The notes under the pieces: generated by a model | The model's database searches: none | What the model saw: the letters and a program-made list of their open reading frames with translations, nothing else | What the model was told of the DNA's origin: nothing | Shown: positions 19,563-28,505 of the stretch, one piece after another | How positions within the stretch are numbered: position 1 is the stretch's first letter | How the letters are laid out: every line of letters begins with the position of its first letter | Translations under genes and position numbers: made by a program | Assembly (NCBI GenBank): GCA_944326515.1 | Contig: CALVEI010000001.1 | Location: 1 to 64,000, forward strand | Direction: 5' to 3' | Origin: Candidatus Gastranaerophilales bacterium | Lineage (GTDB): Bacteria; Cyanobacteriota; Vampirovibrionia; Gastranaerophilales; Gastranaerophilaceae | DNA length: 64,000 bases

Positions 19563-21062
19563 TTAACAATACTTTTTAACTGTCTTATCTAACAAATCAA
19601 CAAAGGTATCTTCATAGTGTTTGCAATTTTGTTGAGATTTTGCTTCAAATCTTAATGTGAAAACAGGTTCCGTATTACTTTGTCTTATCATTGCAAAACC
19701 GTCTTCCAGCACTATTCTCATACCATCTAAAGTTATGATGTCTTTTATTTTTGTGCCAAACAAATCAGGATTTTGTTCAACTTCTTTTTCCATATCAGCT
19801 AAAACAGATTTTTTAAATTCGTTTGGACAACGGAATCTTACTTCTTTAGAAGTACAAACACCGTCAAAAGGTTTTAACATATCTTCTATTTTAAAATCAG
19901 GATTATGCATTCTTTGTTTTGCAATAATTTCAATAATTCTGCATCCAGCATAAACGGCATCATCAAAACCGTAATATCTGTCTTTAAAGAAAGTATGACC
20001 TGACATTTCACCTGCCAAAATAGCATTAGCTTCTTTCATTTTAGACTTAATATAGCCGTGACCTGTTTTTGTCATTATGGCATTGCCGCCCATTTTATTT
20101 ATTGTGTCATACAAAACTTGAGAACATTTTACTTCCGAAACAACAGCAGGGCATTCACCACGTTTTGCAAGCGGTTCAATGATATCTTGTGCATAAATCA
20201 ACAGCAATTTGTCACCTGTTAAGGCATTACCTTGAGAATCAACAACCCCTATTCTGTCTGAATCACCGTCAAAAGCTATACCAATATCAGCTTTTTGTTC
20301 AACTACTGTTTTTTTAATAGTTTCTAAAGTTTTTTCATCACTTGGGTTAGGGTGGTGGTTAGGGAAAGTTCCGTCAGGCTCTGTGAATAATTCAATGACT
20401 TCACAACCCAAATCTCTGTACAATTGAGGAGCAACAACACCTGCTGTTGCGTTTCCGCAATCTGTCACAACTTTTATACCTCTGCCGATAGAAGCAAATT
20501 TGTTAACAATATTTTCAGAATACTGTTCGATAATATCGTATTTTCTTATAATACCGTGTCTGTTAGAAGTATCACGCGCGTCAACTTCTTCCATAGAATA
20601 TTTTTTAACTTCTTTAATTTGTTCTTCTGTTAAAGAAGCTTTATCAAAAGTCATTTTTAAACCGTTATATTCACTTGGGTTATGACTTGCAGTTACAATC
20701 AAAGCGCCGTTAACTTTGCCCACATTAATAACACTTTCAGGAATTTGAGCAAATTCTGAATAATATCCCAAAGGAGTAGGCACCATACCAATATTTAAAA
20801 CACAAGCACCTGTAGAAGTTACACCTTTTATAAGAGAATTTGTTAAAGATTCAGAGTGAGTTCTTGCATCACGAGCAACACTAACCCAAATATCTTTTGC
20901 TGCTATTTTGTCTTCTTCTGGCAAATTTTTATTAATATTTTCCACAATAAATTTGACATAGCCTCGACCTGCATAATAAAACAGTTCTTCGGTTACATCT
21001 TCACCGTAGATACCTCTAATATCGTTTTTTCCAAATGCTCTAAAATCCAGTGTTTCAGTCAT
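19563..21062 (-). CDS. Phosphomannomutase/phosphoglucomutase
   Basis: An alpha-D-phosphohexomutase of 499 residues (ManB/AlgC type), which interconverts hexose 1- and 6-phosphates for sugar-nucleotide and polysaccharide synthesis. The active-site serine loop is TASHNPSEYNG (Ser126), the metal loop is DGDSDR near residue 253, the sugar-binding loop is GEMSGHTFF, and the C-terminal phosphate-binding loop is RQSNTEP. It probably feeds the glycan pathways seen elsewhere in the window. An HTH gene follows directly. Mannose versus glucose preference cannot be settled by eye. Confidence 0.9.
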   Translation of the reverse strand: MTETLDFRAFGKNDIRGIYGEDVTEELFYYAGRGYVKFIVENINKNLPEEDKIAAKDIWVSVARDARTHSESLTNSLIKGVTSTGACVLNIGMVPTPLGYYSEFAQIPESVINVGKVNGALIVTASHNPSEYNGLKMTFDKASLTEEQIKEVKKYSMEEVDARDTSNRHGIIRKYDIIEQYSENIVNKFASIGRGIKVVTDCGNATAGVVAPQLYRDLGCEVIELFTEPDGTFPNHHPNPSDEKTLETIKKTVVEQKADIGIAFDGDSDRIGVVDSQGNALTGDKLLLIYAQDIIEPLAKRGECPAVVSEVKCSQVLYDTINKMGGNAIMTKTGHGYIKSKMKEANAILAGEMSGHTFFKDRYYGFDDAVYAGCRIIEIIAKQRMHNPDFKIEDMLKPFDGVCTSKEVRFRCPNEFKKSVLADMEKEVEQNPDLFGTKIKDIITLDGMRIVLEDGFAMIRQSNTEPVFTLRFEAKSQQNCKHYEDTFVDLLDKTVKKYC

Positions 21063-21110
21063 AACAGCCTCTCCAAAAATAAATGCTTACCAATTATCGC
21101 ATAAAAAGCA

Positions 21111-21139
21111 TTAAAGGTAAAACAACAACATGTTATAAT
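21111..21139 (+). promoter_or_regulatory. Promoter of the orphan ABC permease gene
   Basis: TTAAAG (21111-21116), 17 bases, then a perfect TATAAT (21134-21139). The expected transcription start is about 21146, which is the G of the GTG start codon, so the mRNA may be leaderless. Confidence 0.6.
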
Positions 21140-21145
21140 CATTTT

Positions 21146-22021
21146 GTGAAAAAATTAGTAAAAAAATTTTTTAATGAGAATAACTTAACAGATTTTTTTG
21201 TACTGCCAGCACTTGTCGGTACAATGATTTTTATTGTAATCCCTGTTTTTTTCTCTTTTTATTTAAGCTTTTGTCACTGGGATTTGTTAACAAAAATAAA
21301 ATTTGTAGGATTTGAAAACTACATAACACTACTTACAAGCCCAAGTTTTGGATTGATTTTAAAAAATACCTTTGTATTTGCTCTATCAACAGCAATAATA
21401 GCAATAATTATTCCGTTGATTCTTGCAGCTGTGTTAAACAATAAAATAAGAGGAACAGAATTTTTTAAAACAGCTTATTTTTTACCGTTTATAACCCCTA
21501 TGATAGTTGTTGCTATTGCGTGGGAGTGGATTTTTGACCCTAATAACGGGCTATTAAACTATATTTTAAAAGCAAACATAAACTGGCTTTATGATACAAA
21601 AACAGCTATGCTTGCTTTGATTATAGTTTCGTCTTGGAAGCTTATCGGATACAATATGGTTATTTTATTATCAGGTTTTTCAGGCATAAATCAAAATCTT
21701 TACGAAGCCTCAAAAATAGACGGAGCGAACCAAATACAAACATTTTTTAGAATAACATTGCCGCTTTTAAGCCCTACAATATTTTTTGTAATGGTAATAA
21801 CAACAATATCTTCTTTTCAGGTATTTGATTTAATTTACCTTATGACACGAGGCGGGCCAATGGACTCAACAAATGTTCTTGTATATTGGATATATAAAAA
21901 TGCTTTTGAATTTTTTAATATAGGAGAAGCTTCAGCAGGAGCATATATCCTGTTTTTGATAATTCTTCTTTTAACAATTGTTCAATGGAAAACAAGAAAA
22001 CAATGGGTTTTTAACGAATAA
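21146..22021 (+). CDS. ABC transporter permease, sugar type (MalF/UgpA family)
   Basis: A binding-protein-dependent transport permease of about 291 residues with six membrane segments. The EAA loop is clear (YEASKIDGANQIQTFFRITLPLLSP), characteristic of CUT1 carbohydrate transporters. The start is taken as GTG at 21146 because a promoter -10 element ends 7 bases before it; a longer frame from 21083 would start upstream of that promoter. No partner permease, ATPase or binding protein lies next to it, so the rest of the transporter must be elsewhere. Its last 11 bases overlap the end of gmk on the opposite strand. Confidence 0.85.
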   Translation: MKKLVKKFFNENNLTDFFVLPALVGTMIFIVIPVFFSFYLSFCHWDLLTKIKFVGFENYITLLTSPSFGLILKNTFVFALSTAIIAIIIPLILAAVLNNKIRGTEFFKTAYFLPFITPMIVVAIAWEWIFDPNNGLLNYILKANINWLYDTKTAMLALIIVSSWKLIGYNMVILLSGFSGINQNLYEASKIDGANQIQTFFRITLPLLSPTIFFVMVITTISSFQVFDLIYLMTRGGPMDSTNVLVYWIYKNAFEFFNIGEASAGAYILFLIILLLTIVQWKTRKQWVFNE

Positions 22022-22577
22022 CAGATTTTACAAGTTTTTCAAGTTCCGAAAGAGCTTTTTCCAAATCATCGTTAATTATTCTATAATCATAATTTTTTGA
22101 ACATTCAATTTCGCGTTTAACTTCGTGCAAACGACCTTGAATTGTTGCTTCATCTTCAGTATTTCTGCCTCTTAAACGATGTTCAAGTTCTTCTAAAGAC
22201 GGAGGCAAAATGAATATTAAAACTGCATCAGGCATTTTTTGTTTAATTTGTAATGCACCTTTTGTCTCTATCTCAAGAATAAGGTTTCTGCCTTTGTTAA
22301 GATTTCTTTCTACCCAAGCTTGTTTTGTTCCGTAATAATTTCCGTTAAATTCGGCCCACTCAAGAAAATCTCCATTTTCAACTTCTTTTAAAAAATCTTC
22401 TTTAGAAGTAAAAAAGTAATTTACTCCATCAACTTCACCCGGGCGGGGATTTCTTGTTGTTGCAGAAATTGAAACCTCGAGTTCGGGATTTCTTTGCACG
22501 AGCTGCTTTAACAGTGTGCCTTTTCCTACACCTGATGAACCTGATATTACAAATAATTTACCCTTTTTTATGTCCAT
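22011..22577 (-). CDS. gmk: Guanylate kinase
   Basis: Converts GMP to GDP with ATP; 188 residues from the ATG at 22577, chosen for its GGTGAAG Shine-Dalgarno and normal family length (a frame from 22628 adds 17 unlikely residues). The P-loop is GSSGVGKG (13-20). GMP-binding residues are seen in STTRNPRPGEVDGVNYFF and the lid in LRGRNTEDEATIQGRL. It overlaps the 3' end of the convergent ABC permease gene by 11 bp and so shares no terminator with it. Confidence 0.96.
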   Translation of the reverse strand: MDIKKGKLFVISGSSGVGKGTLLKQLVQRNPELEVSISATTRNPRPGEVDGVNYFFTSKEDFLKEVENGDFLEWAEFNGNYYGTKQAWVERNLNKGRNLILEIETKGALQIKQKMPDAVLIFILPPSLEELEHRLRGRNTEDEATIQGRLHEVKREIECSKNYDYRIINDDLEKALSELEKLVKSVIR

Positions 22578-22657
22578 TTTCTTCACCGTATTGTTACAGA
22601 TTATACATAAAGAATTTTTGTATAGCAAAAAAAATTTTTTTTTGATTTAAAACACTC

Positions 22658-24055
22658 GTGATTACCCCCATACAAAACATAAATTTACATAAAAATAAAA
22701 AGATTCAGCCTCAAACAAAAATTCAAAACACAAAAACTTTTGAAACAAAAAGTCTGAATCTTAATAACCTGCCTTCTTTTAAGTACCAAGTATCTTTTGG
22801 AATAAATGACGAAAACTCTATCAAAAAATATTTGGAAGAAAGATCAGCAAAATTAGAAAGACAAGGCCTTGAGCATCACAAATTAACTAAAAAAGATTTA
22901 GATAACATTGAAGGTATACAAAAAGGCATAAAAATTTTTGAAAATCTTTCGATGAGACAAATTAATCTTATTGCAGAAACTTTAAAAGAAATCCCCGCAC
23001 AAAGGGGCTGTTACAATATGTGCGTGCACTGTTACGCACAAGCAATGCCTCCGTCTTATCAAAAAGCAGAAAACAAAATAAACAAAATATCTTTTGAAGA
23101 TTTTGAAAATTTATATAAAGGTTTTAAAGAACTCAATAACAGATTAGGTTTCAATATTTTTCAAAGCCAAGATGACGGTTATTGTACATTATTTCACGAC
23201 TCTGATTCTTCAATAATTTATTTAGAAGATAAAAACGGCCAAACATACGATTATATTGATTTATCAAAAATGGTAAACGAAATAACAGGATTACCTGTTT
23301 TATTCGACACAGCAGGCTGGAATATAAAAGATAAAAAAACACAAACTAGAATGGAAGAATTAGTAGAAAAAGCCATAAATTCAGATAATTGTGATTTTTT
23401 AAAATTTAACATTTCTGCAAACCCCTTTCACTCTTTATACAGCCGTTCTTTAAAACACTACAATGAAAACAATGTTGAAAAAGAAGAAAAATTCAGAAAT
23501 ATTTATACAACAAGAATGGCAAATGTTTTGTTTACGTTGTCGCCTTTACTTGAAAAATATGACATAAACTTTATAGCCAGAGCCTTACCTAATGATATGG
23601 ATGATGTTAACGGGTACAGGGAAAATGATCTCATTGATTTGTACAATGAAATTTTTGCTAAACTGACAAAAATGTACAAAGATGATTTTGAAAGCGGTAA
23701 TAAAAAAGTAATAAAAAACAAAGAACAAATAGGGAAATATCTATTAGATTACCAATCTAAATTAAAAGAAATTACCACATTTTTAGGTGTTAGTGGCAGA
23801 CTCACAAACATAGTTAAAGACAAAAAAAATGAAGTTTATCAAAACAGCAAAATTCGTGAATTCAACAACAGTCGCTACGCTGCAAAACACTTTGAAAACG
23901 GAATTATAGACATTAACGGAAAATACTACCTAACCAACTGGCACGAATCTTACAAAACAGATATTCAGTTGAACTATGAAAACAAAGATAAACAAACAGC
24001 AGATATAAACCCCAATTTGAGAAGAAAAAAAATCAATAAAAACATGTTAAATTAA
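22658..24055 (+). CDS. SFG-box protein with radical-SAM cysteine motif
   Basis: A 465-residue protein starting at GTG 22658 (MITPIQNINL), with S-F-K (40-42) and S-F-G (46-48) boxes after a basic, Asn-rich leader. Residues C118-x3-C122-x2-C125 (RGCYNMCVHCYAQ) match the CxxxCxxC motif that binds the 4Fe-4S cluster in radical SAM enzymes, and what follows (VLFDTAGWNIKD, FLKFNISANPF, INFIARALPND) alternates hydrophobic strands and helices as in a radical SAM barrel. I cannot place it in a named subfamily; no auxiliary cluster is evident. It stands alone, ending at a hairpin terminator upstream of rpmI. No Shine-Dalgarno is seen. Confidence 0.75.
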   Translation: MITPIQNINLHKNKKIQPQTKIQNTKTFETKSLNLNNLPSFKYQVSFGINDENSIKKYLEERSAKLERQGLEHHKLTKKDLDNIEGIQKGIKIFENLSMRQINLIAETLKEIPAQRGCYNMCVHCYAQAMPPSYQKAENKINKISFEDFENLYKGFKELNNRLGFNIFQSQDDGYCTLFHDSDSSIIYLEDKNGQTYDYIDLSKMVNEITGLPVLFDTAGWNIKDKKTQTRMEELVEKAINSDNCDFLKFNISANPFHSLYSRSLKHYNENNVEKEEKFRNIYTTRMANVLFTLSPLLEKYDINFIARALPNDMDDVNGYRENDLIDLYNEIFAKLTKMYKDDFESGNKKVIKNKEQIGKYLLDYQSKLKEITTFLGVSGRLTNIVKDKKNEVYQNSKIREFNNSRYAAKHFENGIIDINGKYYLTNWHESYKTDIQLNYENKDKQTADINPNLRRKKINKNMLN

Positions 24056-24083
24056 ATTAACAGTTACAAGGTCAAAAGGCTTT

Positions 24084-24108
24084 CCATGCTTGCATGGATT
24101 TCTTTTTT
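24084..24108 (+). terminator. Terminator after the radical-SAM-like gene
   Basis: CCATGC-TT-GCATGG hairpin (24084-24097) followed by ATTTCTTTTTT. It separates the gene from the rpmI-rplT leader. Confidence 0.7.
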
Positions 24109-24111
24109 GCA

Positions 24112-24234
24112 TACAATTAATGTACAAAGGGTTATTGTGGACGGCATGTCACAATAGCTCGGGAAATAAAAACAGAGCTGCGGTTAAAAGTGGTTCACCA
24201 CCCGTAAGTTCAGACTTTGAAAGGAGAAAAAACT
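24112..24234 (+). ncRNA. Structured 5' leader of rpmI-rplT
   Basis: Three successive hairpins can be drawn: TATTGTG (24133-24139) with CACAATA (24150-24156); AGCTC (24156-24160) with GAGCT (24175-24179); and GTGG-TTCA-CCAC (24190-24201), which can extend through flanking CGG/CCG. The stretch has no reading frame and is more GC-rich than its surroundings. In other bacteria rpmI-rplT mRNAs carry leaders bound by ribosomal protein L20 for autoregulation, so this is a natural candidate, but I cannot match it to a specific Rfam model by eye. Confidence 0.55.
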
Positions 24235-24444
24235 ATGCCAAAAATGAAAACACACCGCGCGGCTGCAAAACGTTACAAAGTAACAGCAAGCGGCAAAATC
24301 ATGAGACTTTCTGCAGGTAAAAAACACTTACTTCAACACAAGTCTGCTGACAGAAAAAGAAGAATGACAGGCTTATGCGAAGTATCTGAAACACATTTGG
24401 ATTTAATTTCCAAAGAATTACCGTACAAAAAATATTCAAGATAA
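24235..24444 (+). CDS. rpmI: 50S ribosomal protein L35
   Basis: A 69-residue highly basic protein starting MPKMKTHRAAAKRYKVTASG, the usual bL35 start. ATG 24235 is preceded by AAGGAG with 8-base spacing. It is 13 bp upstream of rplT. infC, which precedes rpmI in many bacteria, is absent here. Confidence 0.97.
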   Translation: MPKMKTHRAAAKRYKVTASGKIMRLSAGKKHLLQHKSADRKRRMTGLCEVSETHLDLISKELPYKKYSR

Positions 24445-24457
24445 GGAAGGTTAAAAA

Positions 24458-24808
24458 ATGAGAGTAAAACGCGGAAACGTCTTAAGAAAAAGACATAAAA
24501 AAATATTAAAATTAGCTAAAGGCTTTATCGGCGCAAGAAGCAGAATCTTCAAAGTTGCTAATACTGCTGTAATGAAAAAACTTAAATATCAATACAGAGA
24601 CAGACGCAACAGAAAAAGAAATATGCGTCGTTTGTGGATTGTTAGAATCAACGCTGCTGTTAGACAACACGGCTTAAGCTATTCTAAATTTATGAACGCA
24701 TTGAAAAAAGCTGATATCCAAGTAAACAGAAAAATGTTAGCTGAAATGGCTGTTAAAGAACCTGAAGCTTTCTCTGTTATCGTTGAATCAGCTAAAGCTA
24801 AAGCATAA
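24458..24808 (+). CDS. rplT: 50S ribosomal protein L20
   Basis: A 116-residue bL20 protein ([17 protein letters not shown], basic N-terminal extension that enters 23S rRNA, then the globular C-terminal domain). Its N-terminal VKRG start and [12 protein letters not shown] segment are typical. In several bacteria it represses its own operon by binding the leader. It ends before a strong terminator. Confidence 0.97.
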   Translation: MRVKRGNVLRKRHKKILKLAKGFIGARSRIFKVANTAVMKKLKYQYRDRRNRKRNMRRLWIVRINAAVRQHGLSYSKFMNALKKADIQVNRKMLAEMAVKEPEAFSVIVESAKAKA

Positions 24809-24833
24809 TAAAAACTAATTTTAAAAGTTCACA

Positions 24834-24871
24834 AAAATACTCCGTTTGTTCCTGACAAATGGAGTATTTTT
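24834..24871 (+). terminator. Terminator of rpmI-rplT
   Basis: AAAATACTCCGTTTGT pairs with ACAAATGGAGTATTTT (one G-T wobble) over a 5-base loop; the stem's own T-rich end supplies the U-tract. The -35 of the next gene's promoter lies inside the loop and descending arm. Confidence 0.9.
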
Positions 24872-24879
24872 ATTATAAT
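24852..24879 (+). promoter_or_regulatory. Promoter nested in the rplT terminator
   Basis: CTGACA (24852-24857), 16 bases, TATAAT (24874-24879). The predicted start is 24886-24888, essentially at the ATG at 24888, with no Shine-Dalgarno. Confidence 0.55.
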
Positions 24880-24887
24880 ATTTAATT

Positions 24888-25424
24888 ATGAAAAAATTAG
24901 TTTTAACAATTTTGTCTTTTCTTATTATGTTGCCAGCTTCCGCATTGGTACTTGAAGGCAATGCCCAAATTAATGCAGAATTGGCTAGAGAAGAAACATT
25001 TAATAATATAAATTACGCACTTGGTCCTAATGAATTTAGAGACTATTGGACTGATCCAAATTATATGTCTAACTATAATTCTATGAAAAATGGAGTTCAT
25101 AAAGTCGGTAACAGATATTTGGCAATGTTTTCTGATGGAACTTATGGCGTAAGATATGAAAATGACCCTTATCACAATTATTACTACAGTGAAACAGGAT
25201 CTTTATTTAAAGTAGATGTATTAAACAAACCTTTTAATGTATATCCACACCGCTCAGTTGCTTATAACAAATATGGTGCTTTTAAAAATGCAACCTATGT
25301 AGTTTCTCAAAAAGAACAATTTATGTATGATTCAAAACAAAACCTCATTGGTCATTGGATTGATAACGCTTGTTACGATGAACAAGGCTCTGTTTTGATG
25401 TTGCGTAAAAGAGTTGAGAAATGA
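24888..25424 (+). CDS. Secreted protein of unknown function
   Basis: A 178-residue protein with a clear signal peptide (MKKLVLTILSFLIMLPASA, cleavage near residue 19). The mature part is rich in Tyr, Asn and Asp, with repeated pairs such as GNRYLAMFSDGTYGVRY and KFGAF-like turns, suggesting a beta-rich fold built from short repeats. No cysteine pattern or lipobox before the cleavage site. No family is recognised. Its stop overlaps the birA start by 4 bases (ATGA), so the two are translationally coupled. Confidence 0.75.
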   Translation: MKKLVLTILSFLIMLPASALVLEGNAQINAELAREETFNNINYALGPNEFRDYWTDPNYMSNYNSMKNGVHKVGNRYLAMFSDGTYGVRYENDPYHNYYYSETGSLFKVDVLNKPFNVYPHRSVAYNKYGAFKNATYVVSQKEQFMYDSKQNLIGHWIDNACYDEQGSVLMLRKRVEK

Positions 25425-26143
25425 AAATTTTAAAATTTGACAGCATAGACTCTACAAATACTTACGGCAAATCTAATTTTGAAAATTTAGAAGACAAAGC
25501 CGTTATTATTTCTGATGAACAAACTCAAGGCAGAGGTAGATTTAACAGAACTTGGATTTCTCAAGACTGCGATAATATCTACCTGTCTTTAATTTTAAAA
25601 CCTGAAAAAAAAGACTATTTAGCCAATCTTACTCAATACATGAGCGTTATCGCAGCAAAAACAATAGAAACTTATAATGTAGCACCGCAAATAAAATGGC
25701 CAAATGATGTAATGATAAACAACAAAAAAGTTTGCGGTATTTTATGTGAAGGGGTTATAAAAAATAACAAGTTGTCAGGTGTTGTATTAGGAATAGGTAT
25801 AAACCTAAACGCCAACGAAAAAATATTAGAAATAATAAATAAACCGGCAACATCTTTAAATATAGAAACAGGAAAAAAAATAGATAAAGATTTGTTTTTA
25901 AAAAAATTTCTTGATAATTTTTTTGAAAATTACGAAAATGCTATACAAAAGGGTTTTGAAAGTTTTGAACAGGATTATATAAAATACACAAACTTTCTTA
26001 AAAAAACCGTGTTTATCCAACAACGAGACAATGACACAAGAAAAGAATGCACAGCAAAAGCCATCGATAAAAACGGAAACCTTATTGTACTAACTGAAAA
26101 TAACGAACAAGAAATTATCTATAGCGGTGACTTAATTTATTGA
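25421..26143 (+). CDS. birA: Biotin--[acetyl-CoA-carboxylase] ligase
   Basis: Attaches biotin to the carboxyl carrier protein of acetyl-CoA carboxylase. At 240 residues it has the catalytic and C-terminal domains only, with no N-terminal DNA-binding domain, so it is not a BirA-type repressor. The GRGRFNRTW loop (38-45) binds biotinyl-AMP, KWPNDV (92-97) and KVCGILCEG form the active site. Start ATG overlaps the previous stop. Confidence 0.94.
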   Translation: MKILKFDSIDSTNTYGKSNFENLEDKAVIISDEQTQGRGRFNRTWISQDCDNIYLSLILKPEKKDYLANLTQYMSVIAAKTIETYNVAPQIKWPNDVMINNKKVCGILCEGVIKNNKLSGVVLGIGINLNANEKILEIINKPATSLNIETGKKIDKDLFLKKFLDNFFENYENAIQKGFESFEQDYIKYTNFLKKTVFIQQRDNDTRKECTAKAIDKNGNLIVLTENNEQEIIYSGDLIY

Positions 26144-26186
26144 ATATTGTAATATTATTTTATAAAACTTGAAAAAAGGAAGAATT

Positions 26187-26477
26187 ATGCAAGAAAATAG
26201 ATCTGAAAACAAAATTATAATAACCGTTTCAGGTGTTGACAGAATAGGTATTGTAGCAAAAGTTGCAAATGTACTTGCAGAATACAAAGTAAACATCGAA
26301 GATATAAAACAATCTATCATGCAAGATTATTTTGTAATGTTTTTGCTTGGAGATATTTCTCAATCTGAAAAATCTTTTAAAGAAATAAAAGAAGCTTTAC
26401 AAAAAGCAGGTGAAGAACTACAAATGGAAATTTGGGTTCAAAAAAAACAAATTTTTGACAAAATGCACAATATTTAA
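26187..26477 (+). CDS. ACT-domain protein (UPF0237 family)
   Basis: A 96-residue single ACT domain: IIITVSGVDRIGIVAKVANVLAEYKVNIEDIKQSIMQDYFVMFLLGDI. ATG 26187 follows AAGGAAG. Such stand-alone ACT proteins are usually encoded directly before a DUF711/UPF0210 gene, as here (15 bp gap). They are thought to bind amino acids or other small ligands; the pair's function remains unsettled. Confidence 0.92.
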   Translation: MQENRSENKIIITVSGVDRIGIVAKVANVLAEYKVNIEDIKQSIMQDYFVMFLLGDISQSEKSFKEIKEALQKAGEELQMEIWVQKKQIFDKMHNI

Positions 26478-26492
26478 TAATAGGAATAAAAA

Positions 26493-27860
26493 ATGAGTTA
26501 TATAAATGCTGATTCAATACTTGAAACTATAGACATGATTCGTGTTCACCATCTTGATATAAGAACAGTAACACTTGCTTTGAGCTTACGCGATTGTTGC
26601 GATCCTGATGTAAAAGTTGTTGGTGAAAAAATTTATAACAAAATCACTCATTATGCAAAAAATCTTGTGTCTATGGCAAACGAAATTGAAGAAGAATACT
26701 CTATTCCTATCATTAATAAAAGAATTTCCGTTACACCAATTTCTCTTGTAGGAGAATCTTGCAAAGAATACGATTATGTATACCTTGCAAAAGTTCTTGA
26801 TAAAGCAGCGCAAGAAGTTGGAGTTAATTTTGTAGGAGGTTTTGGCGCACTCGTTGAAAAAGGTTGCACAAAAGGAGATATAGCTCTTATTGAAAGTATC
26901 CCCGAAGCTCTTAAACAAACAGAAAGAATATGTTCATCTGTTAACGTTGCAAGTTCAAAAGCCGGGATAAATATGGATGCTGTTTTAAAAATGGGTAAAA
27001 CAATCAAAAAAGCAACAGAATTAACAGCAGACCGAGATGGTATTGGTGCAGCAAAGCTTGTTTGTTTCTGTAATGTACCAGGAGACAATCCTTTTATGGC
27101 AGGAGCTTTTCACGGATATGGAGAACCTGAATGTGCTTTAAACATAGGTGTTTCTGGCCCTGGCGTCGTCAGAGCAGCCATAGAGTCTTTGCCAGAAGGT
27201 ACAAACTTTAGCGAAATGGCAAACAAAATAAAACAAATTGCTTTTAAAATTACATCAACTGGTGAACTCGTTGGTAGAGAAATGGCTCAAAGAATGAATC
27301 TTCCTTTTGGTATTATAGATCTTTCTTTAGCTCCAACACCTGAAATTGGAGATAGCGTTGCAGGAATATTCCAAGCAATGGGGCTTGAACACGCAGGTGC
27401 TCACGGAACAACAGCCGCTCTTGCTATGTTAAATGATGCTATTAAAAAAGGCGGTATTATGGCAAGTTCTCACGTTGGCGGTTTATCAGGTGCTTTTATT
27501 CCTGTTTCAGAAGACGCAGGAATGATAGATGCAGCAACAAGAGGTTGTTTAACTTTTGACAAACTCGAAGCTATGACATCTGTTTGTTCTGTAGGCCTTG
27601 ATATGATAGCTATTCCAGGTGATACGTCAGCAGACACAATTTCAGGAATAATTGCAGATGAAATGGCAATCGGTATGATAAATAAAAAAACAACTGCCGT
27701 AAGAGTTATTCCCGCACCAAACAAAAAAGTTGGTGACAAAGTTGTATTTGGCGGATTGCTTGGAGAAGCTCCAATAATGCCAATTAATACATTGTCATCA
27801 AGCAAATTTGTACAAAGAGGCGGAAGAATTCCTGCTCCTATACATAGTTTGAATAATTAA
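26493..27860 (+). CDS. DUF711/UPF0210 (PFL family) protein
   Basis: A 455-residue member of UPF0210, recognised by [22 protein letters not shown] at the start, the GISG-type central segments ([24 protein letters not shown]) and the conserved [19 protein letters not shown]-terminus. Glycyl-radical (PFL-like) fold has been proposed for the family, but no glycyl-radical motif is seen and no activity is established. It is paired with the ACT-domain gene upstream. Its last 4 bases overlap the convergent 173-residue gene. Confidence 0.92.
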   Translation: MSYINADSILETIDMIRVHHLDIRTVTLALSLRDCCDPDVKVVGEKIYNKITHYAKNLVSMANEIEEEYSIPIINKRISVTPISLVGESCKEYDYVYLAKVLDKAAQEVGVNFVGGFGALVEKGCTKGDIALIESIPEALKQTERICSSVNVASSKAGINMDAVLKMGKTIKKATELTADRDGIGAAKLVCFCNVPGDNPFMAGAFHGYGEPECALNIGVSGPGVVRAAIESLPEGTNFSEMANKIKQIAFKITSTGELVGREMAQRMNLPFGIIDLSLAPTPEIGDSVAGIFQAMGLEHAGAHGTTAALAMLNDAIKKGGIMASSHVGGLSGAFIPVSEDAGMIDAATRGCLTFDKLEAMTSVCSVGLDMIAIPGDTSADTISGIIADEMAIGMINKKTTAVRVIPAPNKKVGDKVVFGGLLGEAPIMPINTLSSSKFVQRGGRIPAPIHSLNN

Positions 27861-28378
27861 TCTTCTTTTATTGTTCCTACAACGTTATAAGCATAAGCAA
27901 CCAAAGCGCCCAAAGCTACACCGGGCAGAATAAAATGAGAATAAGGTCTTTGTTGTCTTACAGCATTTTTTATGTTTGCAATAGTGATATTTTTTGAAGC
28001 TTGCATTCTTGCAGCCAAGTCATTAACAAGATTTTTTACATTTTCTTGAACTTCTTGAGGTGCTTTTTTAATAGCATTTTTTGCAGTTTTTATTTGCTGA
28101 GTTGTTTCTGCTTTAGCTCTTTTTATAAATAACTTTAACGCTTCATTTTCTTTATCCGATTTAAAAGCTTCTTGAGCTTTTTCGATTATAACTTTTTTCA
28201 CAGCCTTCATATTGTCTTCTTTAATAACATCAGACTTATTAAATAAAACATAATCCATTTCAGGCTTATAAACAGGCAAAGCATATCTCACAGCAAGACC
28301 TGTTGCACCACCAACTGCCATAGCCCTGGGTATGCTTACGTTTTTAGGTTCTGTTGTATTAATTACAGAAACTTGCAT
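27857..28378 (-). CDS. Small membrane-associated helical protein, function unknown
   Basis: A 173-residue protein. Hydrophobic segments lie near residues 22-36 and 150-168 ([20 protein letters not shown]). The middle is a long lysine/alanine/glutamine-rich amphipathic helix that could form a coiled coil. It starts [11 protein letters not shown], loosely like the lineage-specific start pattern. The ATG follows GGTAAG. A consensus promoter lies 95-125 bp upstream. It overlaps the end of the DUF711 gene by 4 bp on the other strand. No family is recognised. Confidence 0.7.
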   Translation of the reverse strand: MQVSVINTTEPKNVSIPRAMAVGGATGLAVRYALPVYKPEMDYVLFNKSDVIKEDNMKAVKKVIIEKAQEAFKSDKENEALKLFIKRAKAETTQQIKTAKNAIKKAPQEVQENVKNLVNDLAARMQASKNITIANIKNAVRQQRPYSHFILPGVALGALVAYAYNVVGTIKED

Positions 28379-28474
28379 TAGTCTTACCTATAAATTCTCT
28401 TCTTAAAAAACTGGATAAACTTCGTGTATAAAGGAGCTAAGTCCCTTTTACAAGCGTTAATTTAAATTTTTTAT

Positions 28475-28503
28475 ATTGTATCACCGCATAATAAGTGTGT
28501 CAA
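28475..28503 (-). promoter_or_regulatory. Consensus sigma-70-type promoter
   Basis: On the minus strand, TTGACA (28503-28498), 17 bases, TACAAT (28480-28475). It would start a leader of about 90 bases for the 173-residue gene. This is one of the few near-consensus -35 elements in the window. Confidence 0.75.
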
Positions 28504-28505
28504 CA

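Noticed and set aside
24112-24234. T-box or tRNA in the region before rpmI
   Set aside because: No AGGGTGGNACCGCG-type T-box motif, acceptor stem or T-loop was found.
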